Source: an uncultured Planctomycetota bacterium
Lineage (GTDB): Bacteria > Planctomycetota > Planctomycetia > Pirellulales > Thermoguttaceae
Direction: 5' to 3'
Length of the DNA: 53,560 nucleotides
Assembly: GCA_900317365.1 (NCBI GenBank)
Contig: ONGM01000005.1
Location: forward strand, 1 to 53,560
The position numbers and the translations under genes are program-made. Positions 25,733-34,343 of this stretch are shown here, one piece after another. The notes below the pieces were generated by a model. The model did not search any database, was not told the DNA's origin, and saw only the letters and a program-made list of their open reading frames with translations. The number at the start of each line of letters is the position of its first letter. The stretch's first letter is position 1.

Positions 25733-28471
25733 ATGTTGCGACGTTATTTCGATCACAAGTTTGCGACGGCGGCGGTTCTCTTAGCGCTAGCGTCGACGTA
25801 TTTCACAGGCGTTCAGAGCGTCGCGGGTAAGACCGCGTCGACTCCGAAAGCGGCGGCGACGAATCAGGAGAAACCGCGCTATTCTCATTATTCCAAGACT
25901 TCGGAATTCGCTCAGCGTCTGCAACTTCTCGAGTTTGCCGATCCGAACAATCAGAACTCGAAAAAGCTCGATCGTCTCATCAACGACATGCGCCAAAAGA
26001 ACTACCCGATTCAGCGCGTTGAAAAGGCGAAAGGGGGCGCGGAACTCTTCCAACTCTATCGAGTCAAGTCCGCGCCGACCTTTGTTCTTCTTTTCGACGG
26101 CCAAGAGCTTGGGCGCGTAACGGTCGGTCGCGACGACGTTGCGACGACGCGCGATCGTCTCTTGAAGCTCTTCCAACGCGGGCGCGATTCGGTCGCCGCG
26201 AATCCTCGAGCGCGCGAGAAGGAACCGGTTTATCTGGCGACGAACCGTCCGAAATTCGGATTTCTCTTCCCCGGTGCGACGCGCGCAAATCATAGCGTGA
26301 GGGCGCAGTCGCTCGATCTCGCGGCGGCGGAGTCGTCGAGCGCGCCGGTCGTCGATTCGAGCGTGCTCGAGTCTCGCGAAGAGGAGCTTTCCGCGATTAT
26401 CGGCGAAGGGCGGCTTAACGCGGGAACGGCGCGCGTTGTCGTCGATTCTCCGGACGGCGGCGCTCCGCGCGTCGGCGCCGGGGTCGTCGTCCATTACAAC
26501 GAAGAATATCGTGAAGCGCTCATTGCGGTCGCCGCGAGTCTTTTTGTCGGAATTAACGACGCGTTCAATTCGGCGCGCGTCAACGTCGACGTCTACTCGG
26601 TCGAAGCGCAATCGTGCGAGACGAAAGGCGCGCAATGCGTCTACTGCGATCTCGACGCGGGAATAGCGTTCGTCGCGGCGCAAGTGGATCATCCGGCGAC
26701 TCCGGTCGCGTTTCTTCCGAAGCGTTCGCCCCTTGAGGTCGGCGAGCGCGCGGTCGTCGTATACCGCGACGGCGCCAACGTCGTTAAGAGCGAATGCGAC
26801 GTTCTTTCCCTCGATCAGCGTCGATTCTATCAGACTCAAGGCGGTTCCGAAGAGAACGGTTCGTTCCTCTGCGTTGAAATTTCCAAAGCGCCGACGAAAG
26901 AGAATTTTGGCGCCGGGCTTTTCGTCGAACGCAACGAGCGTTATTATTTCGCCGGACTTTGCGTTTCCTCGAACTCAGGAGAAGAAGGACTTGTCGCGCC
27001 GATCGCGCTTGTGAGCCGCTCGCTTCTCGTGAATCGCAACCTTGCGACGGTCTATCGCGATCAGATTTCGGGAAAATTCGACTCCGCCGCGACCGACGTC
27101 GAGATCGACGCGGCGATTTCGAGACTCATTCGCCGCGACGTTGAGAAACGAGCGCAAACGCGCGCTCGCGCGGAATCCGAGATTGCGCTCAATTCGACGA
27201 CCGGTTCGTCGACCGGTTCGTCGACCGGTTCGACGCAAGAGAATCAGACTCAGGACGCGTTCGTTCTTTCCGCGCCGAAGGATCGTTCGAGCGACGCCCT
27301 TGAACCGACCGCAACTCGCGATCGCGACGTTTCGCGCGCTGAAGACGCGCTCGATTCCGCCAGTCGCGCCGAGCCGGTCGCAAGCGAGTTCCCCGCCGAC
27401 GCCGAAGACGCGTTCGCGCGATCCGACGCCGCCGCAAACGCCTTGCGCGACAACGACTCCGAAAGCCCCTTCGCTGTGAATTCCAATTTCCAATTCGCCG
27501 ACCTCGATCTCGCCCCGCAAAACGCCGCGTCCGAGCCTGAGCCGACTCCGAACCCCGCGCCTGTCGCGCCTACCGAGCCTGCGAACGTTGACTCCGCGAC
27601 TCTCTACGCGCAAACGAATCCGCAGCCTGCTCCTCAATCGACCCCTCAATCGACTCCGCCGTCGACCCCTCCGACGGCGCCGCAAGCCGCGCCTCAGACC
27701 CCTCTTCAGACCGCGCCTCAAGCCGTCGCCGTCGCCGATCCGACTCAGAACGCCGAACCGACGAACGTTCAAAGCGCCAATCAAACCTCCTTGTACGCCC
27801 AGGCGCCTGTCGCCCAACCTGCGACGAACGTTTCGCCTGAGCCCGTCTCCGGCGCCGCGTCTGCCCCGACGCAACCGCGCGCGAACGACCTCGATCAACT
27901 CTACGCTCGCGCGACGGATTCCCCGCGCCGCGTTCCCGCCTCGAACGACGACCTGAACGGCGCTCCGAACGTCAATTCGAGCGCGAACCAAATCGCGAAC
28001 CCGAACCCGAACGAAAACCTCCTCGCCGCCGTCGAAACGGTCGACCCTAGCGTCGAAACGCGCCGCGCGTCGAGATACGCCCCTGCGGAAAATTTCGACC
28101 CCCTGAATCGCGGCGCCGTTCGTCCGACGACCTTCGCCAACGCTCCCGCGCCTGAAGAAGTCGAAGCCTTCGATCACGAAGAGGCCGCGTTCGAAGCGGG
28201 AATCGACGCCTTGCGACGAAGGAGCCTCGAAGGCGCCGAGATCATCTGCATCGTTAATTGGGCGGCCGATTCCGGATCGCAACGCGAAACCGAGGTCGTG
28301 CGCCTGCCTCGACGCACCGTGCTAGAAAACCCACGCATTATGAAATCCGGCGTTGAACTCGTCGACGCGCTCCCTGAAGACCGCGCTCGAAACGCCTCCG
28401 CCGCGCCTATTCTGACCGATCCGAGCGTTCCCGCCGTCTCGAATCGCCCGAACGGTACGATCGTGAAATAA
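25733..28471 (+). CDS. Secreted protein with cysteine-less thioredoxin-like domain and degenerate trypsin-like domain
   Basis: 912 residues. Signal peptide 1-30 (FATAAVLLALASTYFTGVQSVAG). Residues 55-145 have a thioredoxin fold pattern with the cis-Pro loop (VKSAPTFVLLFDG) but FADPNNQNSKK where CxxC would be. Residues 210-430 resemble a trypsin-like domain (GAGVVVHYNEE, CDLDAGIAFVAAQVD, FGAGLFVERNERYYFAGLCV) without a recognisable GNSGG serine motif, so it is probably inactive. Residues 440-810 are low complexity: TGS repeats, then Pro/Gln/Thr-rich tracts with a different codon preference. A final conserved-looking block (ALRRRSLEGAEIICIVNW...ETEVVRLPRR) could be a binding module. AAGGAG sits 10 nt upstream of the ATG. 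A periplasmic or surface scaffold is inferred. Confidence 0.6.
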   Translation: MLRRYFDHKFATAAVLLALASTYFTGVQSVAGKTASTPKAAATNQEKPRYSHYSKTSEFAQRLQLLEFADPNNQNSKKLDRLINDMRQKNYPIQRVEKAKGGAELFQLYRVKSAPTFVLLFDGQELGRVTVGRDDVATTRDRLLKLFQRGRDSVAANPRAREKEPVYLATNRPKFGFLFPGATRANHSVRAQSLDLAAAESSSAPVVDSSVLESREEELSAIIGEGRLNAGTARVVVDSPDGGAPRVGAGVVVHYNEEYREALIAVAASLFVGINDAFNSARVNVDVYSVEAQSCETKGAQCVYCDLDAGIAFVAAQVDHPATPVAFLPKRSPLEVGERAVVVYRDGANVVKSECDVLSLDQRRFYQTQGGSEENGSFLCVEISKAPTKENFGAGLFVERNERYYFAGLCVSSNSGEEGLVAPIALVSRSLLVNRNLATVYRDQISGKFDSAATDVEIDAAISRLIRRDVEKRAQTRARAESEIALNSTTGSSTGSSTGSTQENQTQDAFVLSAPKDRSSDALEPTATRDRDVSRAEDALDSASRAEPVASEFPADAEDAFARSDAAANALRDNDSESPFAVNSNFQFADLDLAPQNAASEPEPTPNPAPVAPTEPANVDSATLYAQTNPQPAPQSTPQSTPPSTPPTAPQAAPQTPLQTAPQAVAVADPTQNAEPTNVQSANQTSLYAQAPVAQPATNVSPEPVSGAASAPTQPRANDLDQLYARATDSPRRVPASNDDLNGAPNVNSSANQIANPNPNENLLAAVETVDPSVETRRASRYAPAENFDPLNRGAVRPTTFANAPAPEEVEAFDHEEAAFEAGIDALRRRSLEGAEIICIVNWAADSGSQRETEVVRLPRRTVLENPRIMKSGVELVDALPEDRARNASAAPILTDPSVPAVSNRPNGTIVK
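27199..27233 (+). repeat. 12-bp tandem repeat inside the low-complexity region
   Basis: GACCGGTTCGTC repeated 2.9 times, coding TGSS units. Repeat-number change here would stay in frame. Confidence 0.8.
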
Positions 28472-28517
28472 CGGTCGGCGCATATTGCGCGCGCGAACAA
28501 TAAGTTAGAACGAACGA

Positions 28518-28549
28518 AACGCCGCGTTTTTTCGGAGACGCGGCGTTTT
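28518..28549 (+). terminator. Intrinsic terminator after the thioredoxin-like/protease-like gene
   Basis: AACGCCGCG / CGCGGCGTT stem (28518-28526, 28539-28547) with a T-rich loop and a short TT tail. It separates the gene ending at 28471 from the Nudix-RNase PH transcript. Confidence 0.65.
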
Positions 28550-28586
28550 CCGTTTGACGACGGCGCCGACCGCGAATTCTCCCCGC

Positions 28587-28615
28587 CTTTTTTCTCTCGG
28601 AAAAACCGTTATAAT
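28587..28615 (+). promoter_or_regulatory. Promoter of the Nudix-RNase PH / phoH operon
   Basis: A perfect TATAAT at 28610-28615 with a weak CTTTTT -35 17 nt upstream. It ends right at an in-frame ATG at 28616, which therefore cannot be in the transcript and is ruled out as a start. Confidence 0.6.
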
Positions 28616-28672
28616 ATGGCGAATTCGCGTTTGGACAAAAGCGCCGAAAATCGACGCGATAGGAGAATCAAG

Positions 28673-30112
28673 ATGACCTCGCAATGCGTTGGAAATAAAT
28701 TTGACGAACGCGTGCTTGTCGCGCCGGCGTCGCTCGTGCGCGACGCGTTGAACTTCAAAGGTTTTTCCGCCGACGCGCTCGACAAGTTCGACTCCGTGCT
28801 CGATTCGAACGAACTGACCTTCATGCGTCGCGGCGACGCGGAAGTCGATCCGAATTTTATTCAGCTCGTACCGTACGTGCTCGTCGTGTGCGAAACCGGC
28901 GCGGAACCGCTGGTCTTTGCGTACCGACGCGGCGCCGGACAAGGCGAGCGACGCCTTGCGAGCAAATGGAGCGTCGGCGTCGGCGGACACGTGAACGACG
29001 TCGACGCCGACGCGCGCGAGAAGAACGTCGGGCGCGCCGCGTTGGAGAAAGGCGTGCGACGCGAGATCAACGAAGAGATCATCGTCGAGGCGGGCGAACT
29101 CGACTTCAAAGCGGTCGGACTCGTTTACGATCCCGATACGGAAGTCGGACGCGTTCACCTTGGAATCGTCTATAAACTTTGCCTCGACGCGCCGACCGCC
29201 TGGCATAATGAGGCTGCAATTGAAAACGCCGAATTTCGACCCGTCTCCAAAGCGCTCGAAGAGATCGACGCCGATCATGAACGGTTTGAATCGTGGTCCG
29301 TGTTGGCGCTCAACGGACTGTATCGCGCCGCCGCGCGCACGAAAGGAGCTAGGACCTTGTATACCGATAAGACCGCGCTTCGCGTCGACGGACGACGGTG
29401 GGATCAGACGCGCGCCATTAAGTTTCAGCGCGGATTTACGAACGCCGCCGGAAGCGTGCTCGCCGCCGCCGGCGACACCGTAGCGTTATGCGTCGCAAGC
29501 GTCGTTGAGGACGTGCCCGAATGGATGAAGCGCGGCGACGTCGCGCCGAATCGAGGATGGATTACCGCCGAATACCGCATGCTTCCGAGCAGCGTCAAGG
29601 TTCGCAAGCCGCGTCAAGATCGTCCGGACGGGCGCGCGACTGAAATTCAGCGTCTCATCGGTCGTTCTCTGCGCGCCGTCTTCGACGCGGAAGCGTTGGG
29701 GCCGCGAACGATTTATCTCGACTGCGACGTGCTCCAAGCGGACGGCGGCACGCGCACGCTGTGCGTCTCCGGAGCCTGCGTGGCGCTTATCGACGCACTC
29801 AATTCCATCCGCGACAGACTGCCGGACCCGAATCGTTACCCGATACGAGACGCCGTGTCCGCCGTGAGCGTCGGACTGATCAACGGCGTCGCGGCGCTCG
29901 ATCTCAATTACGTCGAAGACTCCGCCGCAGACGTCGATATGAACGTCGTCACGACCGCCGGAGGGCGGTTTGTGGAAATACAAGGAACCGGCGAAGAGCA
30001 GACCTTTGACGATTCGCAACTTGCCGAAATGCTGTCGCTCGCAAAGAAAGGAACGAGCGAGATAGCGGCGTTGCAACGCGCCGTTTTAGCGGACGCGTGG
30101 CCCTTTAAATAG
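28673..30112 (+). CDS. rph: Nudix hydrolase-like (COG4112 type) domain fused in frame to ribonuclease PH
   Basis: 479 residues from ATG 28673 (AGGAG 7 nt upstream; an ATG at 28616 abuts the -10 box). The N-terminal half resembles the MutT-family phosphoesterases of COG4112: ASKWSVGVGGHVNDVDADA, GVRREINEEIIVE (Nudix helix core REINEEI), VGLVYDPDTEVGRVHLGIVYKL. The C-terminal 250 residues are a complete RNase PH: RVDGRRWDQTRAIKFQRGF, NRGWITAEYRMLP, GRATEIQRLIGRSLRAVFD, DCDVLQADGGTRTLCVSGACVALIDAL. RNase PH trims tRNA 3' ends phosphorolytically. No stop lies between the domains, but a good internal ribosome binding site and a TTG at 29357 could also yield RNase PH alone. phoH follows after 33 nt. 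Confidence 0.85.
   Translation: MTSQCVGNKFDERVLVAPASLVRDALNFKGFSADALDKFDSVLDSNELTFMRRGDAEVDPNFIQLVPYVLVVCETGAEPLVFAYRRGAGQGERRLASKWSVGVGGHVNDVDADAREKNVGRAALEKGVRREINEEIIVEAGELDFKAVGLVYDPDTEVGRVHLGIVYKLCLDAPTAWHNEAAIENAEFRPVSKALEEIDADHERFESWSVLALNGLYRAAARTKGARTLYTDKTALRVDGRRWDQTRAIKFQRGFTNAAGSVLAAAGDTVALCVASVVEDVPEWMKRGDVAPNRGWITAEYRMLPSSVKVRKPRQDRPDGRATEIQRLIGRSLRAVFDAEALGPRTIYLDCDVLQADGGTRTLCVSGACVALIDALNSIRDRLPDPNRYPIRDAVSAVSVGLINGVAALDLNYVEDSAADVDMNVVTTAGGRFVEIQGTGEEQTFDDSQLAEMLSLAKKGTSEIAALQRAVLADAWPFK
29343..29359 (+). promoter_or_regulatory. Internal Shine-Dalgarno and in-frame TTG at the Nudix/RNase PH junction
   Basis: AAGGAG (29343-29348) followed 8 nt later by TTG (29357-29359) in the same frame. 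Starting there gives a protein of about 251 residues whose N-terminus aligns with ordinary RNase PH. Confidence 0.55.
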
Positions 30113-30145
30113 CGCGCGATTTCGGCTCTTTTCGATTGGAAGCGT

Positions 30146-31240
30146 ATGGAAGAATTATCCGTAGTCATCGTGAACGCGCGCGCGCTACAAAACGTGCTTG
30201 GACCGAGCGACGCGCATTTGCGTAAGATTCGTAAGACTCTCGGCGCGCGAGTCGTCGTCGATTCCGACAAAGGAACGCTGCTCGTTCGCGCGGAAGAACT
30301 CGACGCGGCGCGAAAATGCGCGTACTTGCTCGAACAATTGCAACGCTGGGTCGACTCCGACGGGCGCGTTCTGACCGACGACGATCTTGATCGCGCGCTC
30401 GACGAAGTCGCGCGCGGCGAACGCGTCTCCAACGCGCAGCCGATCGAGGTGTACGGCGGTAAAACGATCCGACCGAAATCGTCGGGTCAGGCGAAATACG
30501 TTAAGGCGTTGCGCACGAAGGAAGTCGTTTTTTGCGCCGGACCTGCGGGTTGCGGCAAGACGTATCTTGCGGCGGCGCGCGCGGTCGAAGCGCTCCGACT
30601 CGGCGAAGTGCGAAGAATTATTCTGACGCGTCCGGCGGTCGAGGCTGGCGAGAACCTCGGATTTCTGCCCGGCGACCTCGCGGAAAAGATCAATCCGTAT
30701 CTTCGTCCGCTTTTCGACTCTTTGGCGGAAATGACGCAAGCGGATATGTTGCGCCAGTTTATCGAGGACTCTCGGGTCGAAATCGCGCCGTTGGCGTACA
30801 TGCGCGGTCGCACGCTCAGCGACGCGTACATAATTCTCGACGAAGCGCAGAACACGACGGTTTCTCAAATGAAGATGTTTCTGACGCGCATGGGGCATAA
30901 TTCGCGCGTCGTCGTGTGCGGGGACGCGACGCAGTCGGATCTTTCGCGTCGCGTTAAGAACGGACTCGTGGACGCGTTCGAGCGTCTCAAGTCCGTGGAA
31001 GGCGTCGATTTTCAGATTTTAGGACGCGGCGACGTTGCGCGCAATCCGTTCGTACAGCGTATCATCGACGCGTACGAAGGGGATCTTGCGGACGAAGAGC
31101 GAACCGGAGTCGCGGCCGTTCGAGCGCAACGCGCGCGTGAAGAGAGCGGCGCGGACGCGTGCGTTCGACCGCTTGACGAACTTGCGAGCGCCGACTCGAG
31201 CGCCGATAATGACGGAGGGTTTGACTATGGCGTCCTCTGA
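30146..31240 (+). CDS. phoH: PhoH-like ATPase
   Basis: 364 residues. An N-terminal KH-like region (VIVNARALQNVLGPSDAHLRKIRKTLG) precedes the PhoH NTPase: Walker A GPAGCGKT at 132-139, ILTRPAVEAGENLGFLPGDL, YMRGRTLSDAYIILDEAQN (Walker B) and VVCGDATQSDL. Typical of the PhoH/YbeZ group, which acts with YbeY in RNA metabolism; ybeY is two genes downstream. The end overlaps the 7TM-HD gene by 14 nt. Confidence 0.92.
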   Translation: MEELSVVIVNARALQNVLGPSDAHLRKIRKTLGARVVVDSDKGTLLVRAEELDAARKCAYLLEQLQRWVDSDGRVLTDDDLDRALDEVARGERVSNAQPIEVYGGKTIRPKSSGQAKYVKALRTKEVVFCAGPAGCGKTYLAAARAVEALRLGEVRRIILTRPAVEAGENLGFLPGDLAEKINPYLRPLFDSLAEMTQADMLRQFIEDSRVEIAPLAYMRGRTLSDAYIILDEAQNTTVSQMKMFLTRMGHNSRVVVCGDATQSDLSRRVKNGLVDAFERLKSVEGVDFQILGRGDVARNPFVQRIIDAYEGDLADEERTGVAAVRAQRAREESGADACVRPLDELASADSSADNDGGFDYGVL

Positions 31241-33782
31241 TCGCGTTCGCACGCGCGCTCAACGCGTCGCTTCGCGCGTCGACTACAACGGCTTCCGCAA
31301 GCGTTGCAAAGATCTTCTGTACACGAATTTCGGGTGGCAAAAGCTTTCCTTGCTCATTCTTTTGGCGCTCGTTCTTTCGACGTTGAGCGCGGCGTGGGAT
31401 CCGCCGTTTACATGGCGACTCTATTCGAAGCCGGATCGCAACGTCATTTGCAACACGAACTTTAGCGAAATCGACATAACGCAGACGAACGCGAAACGCG
31501 AAGGCGCTCGTCAGACGGTCGCGCCGTATTATATTAACGACCCGGAAAAGATCGAGTCGTACAAGAGCGAACTCGTCAAAGAAATGTCCGTAATGCTCAA
31601 CACGCGGGACCTTTCGAAACAGGCGACGAATCGGCGACTTCTTCGCCAATATTTGCCGGAAAAGTCGAAGGCGGGCATGAAGGAGTTGGAAAACGTTTTG
31701 AGCGTTTTCCGCGAGTATTTCGGAGAAGACGTCGACTTGGCGAATTACAAGTCGCAGTTGAATATGATATTCGACGAATACGCCAAGACCGGCGCGCTGT
31801 ACACGGATAACGAAGGCGCGCGCGATCGTTCTCCGACGGTGAAGATCTACGGAGTTGCGCACGAGCGCGAGCTTCTCGACGATCGTTCGCGCGATCGTCG
31901 CAACGACCTCGAGGACTCCTATAATCCGGAGGAATTCGACCGCAAATACGAAGTTGTCGAGCGCGATCGTTCGACGGTGGAGATTGGTCGCGGCGAAGCG
32001 CTCCGCGAGCGTTTGAGCCAAGTCTTTCCGAACGACTCCGCGCTTGCGGGATGTTTGTTCGCGCGCTTTTTGCGCAACCCGCCGTCGAGTCTTTCCGAGG
32101 ACACGGACTCGACGTTGCGCGCGCAGGAATACGCGCTGAAGGCGGTCGAGCCGGTCGTTCTTCCGTTCCGCAAAGGCGAAATTCTCGTTCACGCGAACGA
32201 GACGGTCGACGAAAACCGTTACAATTGGCTTCGTTCGGAACGTCGCGCATACTTGAAAACGAGTCGTCGCGTTGGCGAAAGGGTAACGCGTTGGTTTGCG
32301 ACCTTTGGTTTATTTGCGACGATGCTTTGCAGCACGTACTTGTTCATGAGCCTCCGTCGACGCGGGGACGGTCCGGCGATTTGCGAACGCTCTCTGAAAT
32401 CGACGGCGATCTATCTTTTCTTCTTTGCGTGTTTCTTTGCGGTCTGTCGGATTCTTCAAGTCGCGTGGCCGAATCAAGGGCGTCTGACGGAAATGATACC
32501 GGCGCTCGTTTTCGTGCAACTTACGACGTTCGCGACGTCGTGGACGTTCGCCATTTCCGTCGGCCTGATCTTTTCCTTCGCGTTGATGACGTCGAGCGGC
32601 GCCGGGTTCGATTGCTTTATCGTATTCTTTGGCGTTTCGATCTTCGTCGCGTTCATGTCGCGCAACGTTAAGACGAGGTTGCAGCTCGTCTTCTTATCGA
32701 TTGGCGCCGGCGTCTTCGCGACGATACTCTCGACGACCGCAGGCCTGCTGACGAACGACTATATGCGACCTCGGGATTCTTACGAACCGCTTTTCCTCTT
32801 GGACGTCGCGCAGATCGTCGCGCTTTCGGGATATCGCGGACTTTGGGCGTTTCTCGCCGGCGTCTTGACGATGTGCTTGTTGCCGATCGCGGAGCAATAT
32901 TTCCAGGTCGCGACCCCGATGCTCTTGCTTGAATACGCGAACCCGTCTCACCCGTTGATGCTGGAATTGAGTCGTCGAGCGCCGGCGACGTACAACCATT
33001 CGATCCAGACGTCGACGCTCGCGGAAGCTGCGGCGGAAGCGATCGGCGCGCGCGCGTACCTCGCAAAAGTTGGCGCGTATTTCCACGACGTCGGGAAAAT
33101 GCTCAATCCGGAGTATTTTACGGAGAATCAAGGGGATCGAAATATTCACGACGAACTCGAGCCGCGCGTGAGCGCGCTCGTTATTGTCGCGCACGAGAAA
33201 GACGGGGTCGACTTAGGACGGCGATATTCGCTTCCGCGCGAAATTATCGATCTGATCGAACAACATCACGGCACGATGCTCGTCGGGTTCTTTTATAAGA
33301 ACGCGTTGAAAGCGGCGCAAGAATCGGATCCGGACGCGAAACTCGACGAAGCGCCGTTCCGGTATCCCGGTCCGATTCCGCAGTCGAAGGAAGCCGGAAT
33401 TCTTATGCTCGCGGACGCGGCGGAAAGCGCGAGCCGTTCACTCGTCGATTGGTCGCCGCGTCGCGTTGAGAGCCTCGTGCGAAAGCTGACCGAAACGCGT
33501 ATCGAAGACGGACAATTCCGCGATTCCGGACTCACGTTCGGCGAAATCCAAATCATTCAACAGAGCCTTGTAACCTCTCTTCTCGCGAGTCGCCACACGC
33601 GCGTCAAGTATGACGACGATAAGGATAAAGATAAGGACAAAGACAAGGATAAAGAGAAGAGTAAGGAGAAAGAGAAGGAGAACGATCAGCGCGGCGGGTC
33701 TACGGTTCGCGAAGAATCGAAAATCATTAAACGGGACGCGCACGATCGAGACGCGAGCTCGTCGCGCGTGATCCGCTTTTAA
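31227..33782 (+). CDS. 7TM receptor with intracellular HD hydrolase domain (PgpH-like c-di-AMP phosphodiesterase)
   Basis: 851 residues from ATG 31227 (GGAGGG 7 nt upstream); the frame stays open further left inside phoH but has no better start. One N-terminal membrane segment (LSLLILLALVLSTLSAAW), a large extracytoplasmic 7TMR-HDED region (to about 350), then roughly seven helices (such as LFFFACFFAVCRIL and LQLVFLSIGAGVFATIL), and a cytosolic HD domain: YNHSIQTSTLAEAAAEAIGA, YFHDVGKMLNPEYF, IHDELEPRVSALVIVAHEKDG, IIDLIEQHHGTMLVGFFY. These are the metal-binding HD motifs of PgpH, which hydrolyses c-di-AMP. The tail is a Lys/Asp/Glu repeat (DKDKDKDKDKEK). No c-di-AMP cyclase is in the window. 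Confidence 0.9.
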   Translation: MASSDRVRTRAQRVASRVDYNGFRKRCKDLLYTNFGWQKLSLLILLALVLSTLSAAWDPPFTWRLYSKPDRNVICNTNFSEIDITQTNAKREGARQTVAPYYINDPEKIESYKSELVKEMSVMLNTRDLSKQATNRRLLRQYLPEKSKAGMKELENVLSVFREYFGEDVDLANYKSQLNMIFDEYAKTGALYTDNEGARDRSPTVKIYGVAHERELLDDRSRDRRNDLEDSYNPEEFDRKYEVVERDRSTVEIGRGEALRERLSQVFPNDSALAGCLFARFLRNPPSSLSEDTDSTLRAQEYALKAVEPVVLPFRKGEILVHANETVDENRYNWLRSERRAYLKTSRRVGERVTRWFATFGLFATMLCSTYLFMSLRRRGDGPAICERSLKSTAIYLFFFACFFAVCRILQVAWPNQGRLTEMIPALVFVQLTTFATSWTFAISVGLIFSFALMTSSGAGFDCFIVFFGVSIFVAFMSRNVKTRLQLVFLSIGAGVFATILSTTAGLLTNDYMRPRDSYEPLFLLDVAQIVALSGYRGLWAFLAGVLTMCLLPIAEQYFQVATPMLLLEYANPSHPLMLELSRRAPATYNHSIQTSTLAEAAAEAIGARAYLAKVGAYFHDVGKMLNPEYFTENQGDRNIHDELEPRVSALVIVAHEKDGVDLGRRYSLPREIIDLIEQHHGTMLVGFFYKNALKAAQESDPDAKLDEAPFRYPGPIPQSKEAGILMLADAAESASRSLVDWSPRRVESLVRKLTETRIEDGQFRDSGLTFGEIQIIQQSLVTSLLASRHTRVKYDDDKDKDKDKDKDKEKSKEKEKENDQRGGSTVREESKIIKRDAHDRDASSSRVIRF

Positions 33783-33848
33783 TTGACAGTTTCGATTTTG
33801 GCATTTTCGCCCCTTCGCCGAAAGCGTCGGGAAACGGAGTAAGAAACG

Positions 33849-34319
33849 ATGGCTTCCGCAAAATTCCAATTTTCATTCGCCGACGAACAGGAGTCGATGA
33901 ACGTCGATTTCGATCGAATTCAGCGCGCGGTGACGAACGTTTTTGAAGACGCCGGATTCGTTAAAGGGTCGATCGAAATCGTAACGCTCGCGTCGGAACC
34001 GATGCGTCAGATGAACGTCGAGTACCTCGGGCACGATTATCCGACCGACGTCTTGGCGTTTCCGCTCGAAGTCGATCAAGCCCGAAAGAGCGTCGACGCC
34101 GAGATTGTGATCTGTCCCGACGTCGCGATCGATCTTGCGAAAGATTACAACTGGCCGCCGGAGGACGAACTCCTGCTGTACGCGATCCACGGCGCGTTGC
34201 ATATCGTCGGTTACGACGACCACGCGCCGGAAGACGCGCCGATTATGCACGCGAAAGAACGCGAATACCTAGCGCGCGTCGGCGTCGACGGCGCGCATTC
34301 TCGAGACGCGGAAGAATAG
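33849..34319 (+). CDS. ybeY: Endoribonuclease YbeY
   Basis: 156 residues. TDVLAFPLE and the zinc motif HGALHIVGYDD, with His114 and His118; the usual third His position is Asp124, followed by His125, a variation seen in some YbeY proteins. Role: 16S rRNA 3' maturation and 70S quality control, with PhoH as common partner. GGAG lies 9 nt before the ATG. Last gene of the phoH group; convergent with mtaB. Confidence 0.92.
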   Translation: MASAKFQFSFADEQESMNVDFDRIQRAVTNVFEDAGFVKGSIEIVTLASEPMRQMNVEYLGHDYPTDVLAFPLEVDQARKSVDAEIVICPDVAIDLAKDYNWPPEDELLLYAIHGALHIVGYDDHAPEDAPIMHAKEREYLARVGVDGAHSRDAEE

Positions 34320-34343
34320 TTCGACGCTTTAACTTCCGAACCG

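Noticed and set aside
26975..28282. 435-codon Arg/Gly-rich minus-strand frame
   Set aside because: Complement of the Pro/Ala/Ser low-complexity region; repetitive composition only.
28616..28672. Earlier ATG for the Nudix-RNase PH gene
   Set aside because: It directly follows the TATAAT box and so lies before the transcript start; the ATG at 28673 has AGGAG at good distance.
31035..31226. Upstream extension of the 7TM-HD gene inside phoH
   Set aside because: Out-of-frame reading of phoH sequence; GGAGGG before 31227 gives a clear start.
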